64,000 bases of DNA, taken from assembly GCA_013215295.1 (NCBI GenBank), contig JABSOZ010000013.1, forward strand, positions 1 through 64,000, read 5' to 3'. This stretch comes from Colwellia sp. (GTDB lineage: Bacteria; Pseudomonadota; Gammaproteobacteria; Enterobacterales; Alteromonadaceae). A model generated the notes under the pieces. That model saw only the letters and a list, made by a program, of their open reading frames with translations, searched no databases and was not told where the DNA came from. The translations under genes were made by a program, and so were the position numbers. Below are positions 57,322 through 64,000 of this stretch, one piece after another. Each line of letters starts with the position of its first letter. The stretch's first letter is position 1.

Positions 57322-58863
57322 ATGTCAAATTTCCTTTTTAAAGAAGAAACATCTGAAAGTACTTTGATTGAAAAAGTCGAAAAAGCTAAAGTTTGGCGAA
57401 TTTTAGTCATTGATGATGATGAATCTGTACATCAAGTTACTCGACTCGTTTTATCGGAAGCTATTATTGAACATAGAGCATTAGATATTGTTTCAGCTTA
57501 TTCATCTAAAGAAGCACGTAAAATATTGTTGGAAGATGATAGTTTTTGTATGGCTTTTGTTGATGTCGTCATGGAAACTGATCATGCAGGTTTAGAGCTC
57601 GTTGAATGGATACGTAACATCTTAAAAAATCAAGCTATACGGCTAATTTTAAGAACAGGACAAGCTGGTACAGCACCTGAGGCTAAAGTAATTAAAGAAT
57701 TTGATATTAATGATTATAAAGAAAAAACTGATTTTACCGCTGGAAAAATGACGACAACGGTTTATGCGAGTATTCGAGCATACCGCGATATAATGACAAT
57801 TCAACGGAGTTTAGATGCCTTTAAGCAATTGATTAAAGCGACTCATGATTTATTGAAAATCAATCAGTTTAAACCTTTTGGTTCTGCCGCTTTAGATCAT
57901 TTATTAACATTGATGGAAGTTGACAGCTCAGCGCTTTATATTGCCCGAAGTCAGTTAGAGTTTGATGAAACGAGTTCAAATTTAATAATAGCTTGTACAG
58001 GAAAATATGTAAGTGAATCTGATAGCCTAGAGTCTTCAGATATTTCAGCGGATGTTAAGTATTTAATACAGCAAGCCTTTGATAATAAAATGCATCATAC
58101 AACTGACGAAATTTTTGTAGGTTATTATGAAACGTCCAATAACTCAGCCTCAGTACTTTATATTGAATTTGAAGATGACGCAGAACATTTTAAAGCTAAT
58201 TTAGCCGAAATATTTGCGACTAATGTTGCCCTTATTCTTGATAGTTTATCTAAGCAGCACGAAATAGAAAATACACAGAAAGAGTTGTTATATATTGTTG
58301 GCGAAGCTATAGAAGCTCGCAGTAAAGAAACTGGAGCACATGTTCATCGTGTAGCACTTATATGCGAATTGTTAGCACAAAAGTTAGGTTTGAGTGATGC
58401 TTTTATAAGTGCCATTCGCCTAGCTGCTCCATTACATGATATTGGTAAAGTGGTCATTCCTGATAATTTACTGCATAAACCAGGTAAGCTCGATGAAAAT
58501 GAGTGGGAAACCATGAAAGGGCATGCTGATGCTGGTTTCCAATTGTTGTCTAAATCGAAAACAAGCGTTTCAAAGTTAGGAGCACGGTTAGCGCATTATC
58601 ATCATGAAAACTGGGATGGAAGTGGTTATCCTGATGGTTTATGTGGTGATGAAATACCACTTGAAGCCCGAATTATGGCAATTGCAGACGTCTTCGATTC
58701 TTTAGGCTCCTCACGATGTTATAAAGAAAAATGGTGTGATGACGATATAAAGACATTTTTAATTGAACAGAGAGATAAAAAGTTTGACGCTAAAATGATA
58801 GATGTTTTTATGGATAATTATGATGAATTTTGCCAAATTAGAGTAGAGCATCCAGATAATTAG
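57322..58863 (+). CDS. Response regulator with DUF3369 and HD-GYP phosphodiesterase domains
   Basis: Predicted to hydrolyse c-di-GMP when phosphorylated. The 513 residues have an N-terminal receiver (VIDDDESVHQVTRLVL; phosphorylated D81 in AFVDVVME), a DUF3369 domain (about 165-330) and an HD-GYP domain. Key motifs are H372-D373 (LHDIGKVVIPDNLLHKPG), HAD near 395, HYHHENWDGSGYPDGL with GYP at 435-437, and ADVFDSL. All catalytic motifs look intact. Relatives with this architecture occur in Vibrio. No kinase is adjacent, so its input is unknown; it may counteract the cyclase encoded at 7740-8942. Confidence 0.93.
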   Translation: MSNFLFKEETSESTLIEKVEKAKVWRILVIDDDESVHQVTRLVLSEAIIEHRALDIVSAYSSKEARKILLEDDSFCMAFVDVVMETDHAGLELVEWIRNILKNQAIRLILRTGQAGTAPEAKVIKEFDINDYKEKTDFTAGKMTTTVYASIRAYRDIMTIQRSLDAFKQLIKATHDLLKINQFKPFGSAALDHLLTLMEVDSSALYIARSQLEFDETSSNLIIACTGKYVSESDSLESSDISADVKYLIQQAFDNKMHHTTDEIFVGYYETSNNSASVLYIEFEDDAEHFKANLAEIFATNVALILDSLSKQHEIENTQKELLYIVGEAIEARSKETGAHVHRVALICELLAQKLGLSDAFISAIRLAAPLHDIGKVVIPDNLLHKPGKLDENEWETMKGHADAGFQLLSKSKTSVSKLGARLAHYHHENWDGSGYPDGLCGDEIPLEARIMAIADVFDSLGSSRCYKEKWCDDDIKTFLIEQRDKKFDAKMIDVFMDNYDEFCQIRVEHPDN

Positions 58864-58965
58864 TACCTAAACAAAAGCTATATTCTAACAATATATAAGC
58901 CCATATAACATCTAGATGAGAAAATTTATATAGGCGGTATCTATATGAGTATTCTTACTCTTTAA

Positions 58966-59559
58966 TTAACGTTGACTCAATTTATCAACAGTTGCTGAGC
59001 AGGCTTTCAAAAATATTTCAATAAAATATTCAACTTCAGGCATGTCTTGTTTGAATTCATTAAGTTTTAGTTCTAATCGCTCTTTTACATGAGCAAACTC
59101 AGGATTCTGATGGTTTAATTCATCGATAGCTTTGATATATGCCACTAAAATATCTGCCGCTTTGACAATCGTTTTGTATTGAATTTCAACGTTGTCTTGA
59201 ACAATGATATCTGAAAATATTTCTTGAAACTCTTCAGGTAAAGACGCTAAGCATTCTTTTTCTGCTAGGTACTCTATCTTCTTGAACTCCCTTGCTATTT
59301 CCTTATTAGCATACTTTGTTGGGCTTACAATATCCCCGTATCGAGTTTCACTGGCCTCATGATACAAAGCTATGGTTGCTACACGATCGGCATTGACATT
59401 ACCGCCAAACTTTTTGTTTTTTATAACAGCTAATAAGTGGGCGACAATAGCAACTTGATGAGAATGCTCGGCTACGTTCTCCGGCTTTACACAGAACATT
59501 AATGCCCACCGTTTGATTAATGGCATTCTGAACATCCAAGCTAAGAAAGTACTCTGCAT
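58966..59559 (-). CDS. yfbR: 5'-deoxynucleotidase YfbR-like, with altered HD motif
   Basis: HD-superfamily enzyme that dephosphorylates dNMPs. The 197 residues align along their length with E. coli YfbR (ENVAEHSHQVAIVAHLLAVIKNKKFGGNVNADRVATIALYHEASE). The second metal motif reads H67-E68 rather than the usual His-Asp. The other expected residues are present: His in EHSHQ, Glu in EASE, YGD and the late Asp in VKAADILVAYIKAIDEL. Activity is therefore possible but not assured. It lies 26 bp downstream of alaA, the E. coli yfbQ-yfbR order. Confidence 0.88.
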   Translation of the reverse strand: MQSTFLAWMFRMPLIKRWALMFCVKPENVAEHSHQVAIVAHLLAVIKNKKFGGNVNADRVATIALYHEASETRYGDIVSPTKYANKEIAREFKKIEYLAEKECLASLPEEFQEIFSDIIVQDNVEIQYKTIVKAADILVAYIKAIDELNHQNPEFAHVKERLELKLNEFKQDMPEVEYFIEIFLKACSATVDKLSQR

Positions 59560-59585
59560 TATTATTTCCTAAGTAAAATTAATTA

Positions 59586-60800
59586 TTACTGACTGTAAGT
59601 GCCAAAAAAGTTTTTAAGTTTATCCATTGCTGGTATTAACTCGTCGACATGTGGTAAGAAAACTAAGCGAAAGTAGTTTTTCTCAGAAATATTGAATGCA
59701 CTACCATGCACCAAGAGAATTTTTTCTTGTTTAAGTAAATCTAATATCATTCGCTCATCATCAACAATGTTGAACTTTTCTTGATCGACTTTTACAAATA
59801 AATATAATGCGCCCATTGCAGGATTACAGGATAAGCCATCAATTTCATTGATCATTTTATGTGCTAAGTTTCGTTGTTTGATTAATCGGCCGTCACCTTT
59901 AATTAATTCATTAATACTTTGATAGCCGCCAAGCGCTGTTTGGATAGCATGCTGACAGGGTACGTTGGCGCATAAACGCATTGATGCAAGAATACTCAAA
60001 CCTTCTATGTAATCTTCAGCATGAAGTTTAGGACCGCTAATCACCATCCAACCTGCTCGAAAACCGGCAATACGATAATTCTTTGATAAACCGCCCATGG
60101 TAATAATTAATACATCTTGCGCCAAACTCGCTGTAGGTATATGCGTTGCTTGGTCATACAAAATCTTATCGTAAATTTCGTCACTGAAAATAATTAAGTC
60201 ATGTTTACGCGCTAATTCAAGAATACCTCTCAATACTTCTTCACTGTATACGGCCCCAGTGGGATTATTCGGATTTATAAGTACAATCGCTTTAGTTTTA
60301 ACAGTGATTTTATTCGCTATATCTATCAAATCAGGAAACCACTGATTTTCTTCATCACAACGATAATGAATGGCTTTACCACCTGAAAGAGCAACTGATG
60401 CTGTCCACAATGGATAGTCAGGCGCTGGTATTAATACTTCATCATCATTATTGAGTAATGCTTGCATTGCCATCACTATTAATTCGCTAACACCATTACC
60501 AATAAAGATGTCTTCAACGCTGACATCTAAAATACCTTGCTGTTGAAAGTATTGCATTACTGCAACACGAGCGGAATAAATACCTTTTGATTCACAATAA
60601 CCTTGAGCTGTCGGTAGATTATGAATCACATCTTTTAAAATATCATCAGGGGCAGCAAAGCCGAATGGGGCAGGGTTACCAATATTAAGTTTTAATATTT
60701 TATGCCCTTCATCTTCTAATTTTCGAGCTGCTGCCGCGATTTGCCCCCTAATTTCATAGCAAACATTATTAAGTTTTGATGATTTTTTGATGTTTTTCAT
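59586..60800 (-). CDS. alaA: Alanine transaminase, AlaA type
   Basis: PLP aminotransferase forming alanine from pyruvate with glutamate. The 404 residues match AlaA (405), with SSKLNNVCYEIRG near the start, LKLNIGNPAPFGF, NNPTGAVY and the PLP lysine in TMGGLSKNYRIAGFRAGW. The ATG at 60800 is preferred to a GTG 20 codons upstream because the family starts there and AGAAG lies six bases before it. It forms an operon with yfbR. Confidence 0.92.
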   Translation of the reverse strand: MKNIKKSSKLNNVCYEIRGQIAAAARKLEDEGHKILKLNIGNPAPFGFAAPDDILKDVIHNLPTAQGYCESKGIYSARVAVMQYFQQQGILDVSVEDIFIGNGVSELIVMAMQALLNNDDEVLIPAPDYPLWTASVALSGGKAIHYRCDEENQWFPDLIDIANKITVKTKAIVLINPNNPTGAVYSEEVLRGILELARKHDLIIFSDEIYDKILYDQATHIPTASLAQDVLIITMGGLSKNYRIAGFRAGWMVISGPKLHAEDYIEGLSILASMRLCANVPCQHAIQTALGGYQSINELIKGDGRLIKQRNLAHKMINEIDGLSCNPAMGALYLFVKVDQEKFNIVDDERMILDLLKQEKILLVHGSAFNISEKNYFRLVFLPHVDELIPAMDKLKNFFGTYSQ

Positions 60801-60968
60801 TACAGGCTTCTTATCGAGTATTTTTAAAAGTGTAGTTGATGATCCAACCTTCATTGTCACTAATAATTAGCCGCTTTGAAACAGTTACTTGCAACTTTCT
60901 TATAGCATTAATGAAATAAAAGGGTCATCTTGTTATTAATTGAATGAAATTTGAGCAAGAGGTGTGAT

Positions 60969-61559
60969 ATGCCGTTACCATTATTATGGTTAGGAGCCGT
61001 AGCTGCTTCACTGTTTGCAGTGAAAGAATTAGCTGACGATAGAAAAGAACAGCAAAGAAAACGTCGTTATTCTCGTGATGCGGAAAGTTACAGTAAACTC
61101 AAACGACATGAGTCACCCATTGCGACCTATCCAACTGATTTATTGAGTACAGAGGAAAAGGTTAAACCTGAAATTGGTTCACTTGTTTGTTGTGGTATCG
61201 GTGGATTGTTAGAGCATACAGGTATTTGGGTTGGAGATAATACCATTATAGAACTGGACGGAAATGGTCTTATTAAACCTATTTCAGTACAGCGTTTTAC
61301 CAAAGAGCGATCAGGTAAAAATATTTTTATCGCATGTGATTCAAAAGCTAAACCTATAGCGAATGAAGTTGCCGCTAGCCGAGCTCAAAAACAAATTTTT
61401 CAATGCCTCGATTATCATGTTATTGAAAATAACTGTCATCAATTTATATGGCAGTGTTTTAGACCTAACGATAGTAACTTAAGTACATTTAAAGAACTAA
61501 ATATTCGTTTAGCTAAGTTGTTCGATAAAAAAATCTATTGGGATATTTGTGATTGTTAA
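60969..61559 (+). CDS. LRAT-like (permuted NlpC/P60) membrane-anchored protein
   Basis: The 196-residue protein has an N-terminal hydrophobic segment (PLPLLWLGAVAASLFAV), a basic linker (about 22-45) and a domain of about 130 residues. The domain carries H83 in LEHTGIWVGDNTIIEL and C156 in ENNCHQF, the His and Cys of lecithin:retinol acyltransferase-like folds. Such bacterial proteins may be acyltransferases or thiol hydrolases on lipids; the substrate is unknown. The ATG at 60969 is chosen because AGAGGTG lies just upstream, not the TTG at 60951. Confidence 0.75.
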   Translation: MPLPLLWLGAVAASLFAVKELADDRKEQQRKRRYSRDAESYSKLKRHESPIATYPTDLLSTEEKVKPEIGSLVCCGIGGLLEHTGIWVGDNTIIELDGNGLIKPISVQRFTKERSGKNIFIACDSKAKPIANEVAASRAQKQIFQCLDYHVIENNCHQFIWQCFRPNDSNLSTFKELNIRLAKLFDKKIYWDICDC

Positions 61560-61658
61560 TTGCATTAAATAACTAATATCGAGAAATGATTGCTATACAT
61601 TTATCGTTAAGACAATCAAAATAACCGCTAATTGATATTATTGAATTAAGGGTTACTT

Positions 61659-62981
61659 TTGAAGGTTTGGTTAAAAAGAATTTCACTCTTTTTCGTTCTT
61701 TTGTTTATTTTTTTTAGCATTGTTATTTACATGGCATTGCAATCTTCGCCACATATTCAACCAAAGCATCATATAGATGCAAATTCGGCGGCAGAAAATC
61801 AACGCATTGTACGACGATTAGTTCAATCGGTAAGAAGTGAAGACCCGCTTATTTATTTGCAAGCGACCCAGTCTGAACTGCATGGCTTGAGTGCTTTTGG
61901 TCATAGAGCTATTTCTCAATTAACCTCAGATATTATTCTATTTCAAAATAATGCTTTAATTAAGTTTTCTATTGAACTGCCTTTGCCCAATTTTGTTAAG
62001 TATCTTAATGTTGAAGTGATGCTTATTGCTTCACAAGAAGGGCTGGATATAGATACGGTGACTATCGGAAATATTGCATTATCAGGGGATCTGTTGATTA
62101 ATAGTGCGGAATGGCTGGCCAATATTTATGTTAAAGATGAGTTTGGTACTGAGTTATTGAGTATGATAAAAAGTGTCGATATTACTTCAAAGCAACTCTC
62201 TGTGGGTGTTGTATTATCTGAAAACTTAAAAAACGATCCATTAAACAACAAAAACAGTCTATTTGCTTTACGTGACAAACTGGCTTTGTATGGTGACGTT
62301 GAAGTTATTCGCTTTTATCATCAAAGCCTTGTTGAAACGATTGAACAGTCAGAGAATAGGACGCTTTCATTCGCTGAATATATCGGCATTACTTTTGGTT
62401 TAGTTAAACAACGTAACTTAGCTGGAATAACTGAATCACATGCTGAAGAAAATCGAGCGGCTTTAATGGCCTTGGTACTCTATTTTGGTACCAATGAGTT
62501 TGAATTACTTGTTGGTGACATTTCAATGTTATCAGCCAAACAACTTCAGCAGCGAAATACACTTAGAGCTCAGGTAAAATTACGTCAGAGAGTTGATATC
62601 CAAAAACATTTTATTTACTCGGTCGCTCTGCAATTATTTGGAACAAGTACAGCAAGTAATGCAATAGGTGAATTAAAAGAATTTTTAGATTCAAAAAACG
62701 GTGGCAGTGGTTTTAGTTTTGCTGATTTGATGGCTGACCGAGCAGGTACTCGCTTATCGATGCTTGCAACAGATTCTGATGAAAGTGCATTAAAAGTACA
62801 AGAGCATTTAGCTGATATTACCGATGAGGCTTTACTATTACCTGAATTAACCGGTTTACCAGAAGGTATATCACAACAAGCCTTTGAGTTTTACTATCGT
62901 GATATTAATTCTAAAATATATCGCGAAATGTTAAAGAGTATTGATGAACAATTACAGACAATACCTGTTTATAAAGATTAG
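61659..62981 (+). CDS. Membrane-anchored protein of unknown function
   Basis: I do not recognise this 440-residue protein. Residues 8-29 form a single hydrophobic anchor, with the rest probably periplasmic. There are beta-rich stretches (LIKFSIELPLPNFVKYLNVEVMLIAS, GLDIDTVTIGNIALSGDLL) and a later helical region that includes FSFADLMADRAGTRLSMLATD. It has no cysteines or enzyme motif that I can name. The start is TTG, with AAGGG upstream. It follows the LRAT-like gene by 99 bp and ends at a strong terminator, so the two may form a unit. Confidence 0.75.
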   Translation: MKVWLKRISLFFVLLFIFFSIVIYMALQSSPHIQPKHHIDANSAAENQRIVRRLVQSVRSEDPLIYLQATQSELHGLSAFGHRAISQLTSDIILFQNNALIKFSIELPLPNFVKYLNVEVMLIASQEGLDIDTVTIGNIALSGDLLINSAEWLANIYVKDEFGTELLSMIKSVDITSKQLSVGVVLSENLKNDPLNNKNSLFALRDKLALYGDVEVIRFYHQSLVETIEQSENRTLSFAEYIGITFGLVKQRNLAGITESHAEENRAALMALVLYFGTNEFELLVGDISMLSAKQLQQRNTLRAQVKLRQRVDIQKHFIYSVALQLFGTSTASNAIGELKEFLDSKNGGSGFSFADLMADRAGTRLSMLATDSDESALKVQEHLADITDEALLLPELTGLPEGISQQAFEFYYRDINSKIYREMLKSIDEQLQTIPVYKD

Positions 62982-63015
62982 TATCATAAAGCTTTAAGTT
63001 ACTAACCTTTAAACG

Positions 63016-63043
63016 AAAAACGCGACTATTACGTCGCGTTTTT
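63016..63043 (+). terminator. Rho-independent terminator after the 440-residue gene
   Basis: Arms AAAAACGCGAC and GTCGCGTTTTT with a TATTAC loop, 35 bp after the stop. Both strands carry T runs, so it may also stop proS transcripts. Confidence 0.92.
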
Positions 63044-63045
63044 AT

Positions 63046-63201
63046 GTTCAGGATGAACGGTATGTCGAGATGCCATGGATGGCAATGAACGACGATGTTC
63101 AGGATGAACGGTCATGACCTTTCTCAGACATCCTGTCTTTCAAGGCATTAGTGCATCCTTGCACGTCGATGGCAATGAACGACGATGTTCAGGATGAACG
63201 G
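63046..63201 (+). repeat. Palindrome-rich repeat array, right copy
   Basis: Three copies of the palindrome GTTCAGGATGAAC occur at 63046, 63097 and 63187. Two 34-bp blocks, each beginning GATGGCAATGAACGACGATG, recur 90 bp apart (63078 and 63168). Between them is a GGCATTAGTGCATCC..TGCACGTCGATGG segment that also occurs in the array at 74-430, in the same orientation. The array lies between the terminator at 63016 and the proS stop, so it may be part of the proS 3' untranslated region. Confidence 0.85.
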
Positions 63202-63213
63202 CAATGAAGTATA

Positions 63214-64000
63214 TTATGTAAATAAAGACATAATATCACTGATAGCCATAAGTGACTTATCACCGGTAATGCGATTTTTCACTTCAATATTTTTTTCATC
63301 AAGATTACGTTCACCAATAATTAATAAAATAGGTGTACCAATTAATTCATGATCAGCAAACATTACACCAGGGCGTTCTTTACGATCGTCGAATATTACT
63401 TCAATACCAGCCTGTTGTAATTGTTCGTATAAGGCTTCAGCCGTTTCTTTAACTCGAGCAGATTTTGCCATGTTCATAGGCACAATAGCGACTTGAAATG
63501 GAGCAATAGCTGCGGGCCATTTTATCCCATATTTATCATGATTTTGTTCAATAGCAGCGGCAACAATACGTGAAACACCAATACCGTAACAACCCATGGT
63601 TAAAATTTGATTTTTACCATTTTCAGTTAATACGCCACATTTCATTGCTTGTGCATATTTGTCACCAAGCTGAAAAATATGGCCGACTTCAATACCGCGT
63701 TTAATAACGATATTACCACTGCCACATGGGCTAGGATCGCCTTCTATTACGTTACGGATATCTTGTATGTTGATTTCGCCACAATCACGCTCCCAGTTTA
63801 CCCCAGTGTAAGATTGACCATTTACGTTGGCACCACAGACAAAGTCGCTTAAATGAGCGGCGCTACGATCTACAATTACTTCAATATTTAAGCCTTTAGG
63901 GCCTAGTGAAGTGATATGGCAGTTAGCAATTGCAGACACTTGCTCATCAGTTGCATAAGTTAAAGGTGAGGCTACACCTGCTAAGTTTTCAACTTTAACT
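63214..64000 (-). CDS. proS: Prolyl-tRNA synthetase, C-terminal part (cut by window edge)
   Basis: Charges tRNA-Pro. About 262 C-terminal residues are present; the frame stays open to the window end, so the gene continues beyond it (E. coli ProS has 572). The visible part covers the end of the YbaK-like editing insertion, class II motif 3 ([21 protein letters not shown]) and the anticodon-binding domain ([35 protein letters not shown]). A GTG at 63939 is an internal codon, not the start. The gene is followed at once by the repeat array. Confidence 0.96.
   Translation of the reverse strand, partial: VKVENLAGVASPLTYATDEQVSAIANCHITSLGPKGLNIEVIVDRSAAHLSDFVCGANVNGQSYTGVNWERDCGEINIQDIRNVIEGDPSPCGSGNIVIKRGIEVGHIFQLGDKYAQAMKCGVLTENGKNQILTMGCYGIGVSRIVAAAIEQNHDKYGIKWPAAIAPFQVAIVPMNMAKSARVKETAEALYEQLQQAGIEVIFDDRKERPGVMFADHELIGTPILLIIGERNLDEKNIEVKNRITGDKSLMAISDIMSLFT

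Noticed and set aside
63214-63939. A complete 241-residue proS gene starting with GTG
   Set aside because: The frame is open to the window edge and the upstream codons are coding, so the GTG is internal and the gene is cut by the window.
1-64000. tRNA or rRNA genes, prophage, toxin-antitoxin or defence island
   Set aside because: By eye no cloverleaf, CCA-ended or rRNA-like stretch and no integrase, phage or restriction genes were seen; a tRNA scan would be needed to exclude a tRNA fully.

Overview
The window is about 64 kb of an AT-rich gammaproteobacterial chromosome. Family content and gene order point to the Alteromonadales, most like Colwellia or a close relative in the Colwelliaceae. 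This is a judgement from recognised proteins and neighbourhoods (pabB-nudL-sdaA, trp with rnm-yciO, rluB, alaA-yfbR, csiV-mfd); no search was run. I see no rRNA, tRNA, prophage, intact IS, plasmid or CRISPR features. The window is essentially core housekeeping DNA plus many signalling genes.

Layout. 1-480: an array of palindrome-rich ~152-bp repeats. 499-4062 (-): pabB, nudL, sdaA (folate precursor, CoA hydrolysis, serine deamination). 4231-9019 (+): class I fumarase, a 72-aa small protein, rmuC, a membrane diguanylate cyclase. 9042-12091: a Na+-dependent NSS transporter (-), a YcbL-type hydrolase (+) and a one-domain voltage-gated cation channel with an acidic filter (+). 12193-20371: two large hybrid histidine kinases, one with TPRs (+) and one with a long helical sensor (-), separated by a LysE exporter and two small DUF proteins. 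20633-28141: rsuA, two small proteins, csiV and mfd, a DUF1456 protein. 28225-32606: a small membrane protein, a DUF885 lipoprotein, glnS. 32622-35664 (-): a CheY-like / CheC-like / hybrid-kinase signalling cluster. 36154-37838 (-): a YadGH-type ABC exporter. 38102-45466 (-): the complete tryptophan operon trpLEGD(CF)BA with a readable attenuator. 45451-52666 (+): rnm, yciO, scpA, scpB, rluB, rnd, ycgL, an MltB-type transglycosylase, ycgN. 53070-54376: folD and a GNAT protein, convergent. 54466-56946 (-): ilvI-ilvH with a Val/Leu-rich leader peptide and attenuator. 57057-63043: a frameshifted gene remnant, a REC-DUF3369-HD-GYP protein, yfbR, alaA, an LRAT-like protein and an unrecognised membrane-anchored protein. 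63046-64000: a second copy of the repeat family, then the 3' part of proS, cut by the window edge.

How the genes work together. The strongest regulatory content is two classical translation-coupled attenuators, for tryptophan and for branched-chain amino acids. Each has a promoter candidate, a leader peptide with the expected control codons, an antiterminator pairing and a terminator. Signalling is dense: three hybrid kinases, a CheY/CheC pair, one diguanylate cyclase and one HD-GYP protein, so c-di-GMP is probably made and degraded by products of this window. The most unusual protein features are the cation-channel filter TFEDWTD, a His-Glu in place of the His-Asp metal motif in YfbR, and the 29-codon reading frame in the gap before the ABC exporter. 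The least explained DNA is the pair of related repeat arrays at the two ends of the window and the MITE-like inverted repeats before folD and ycbL. I did not find a clearly new multi-gene system.
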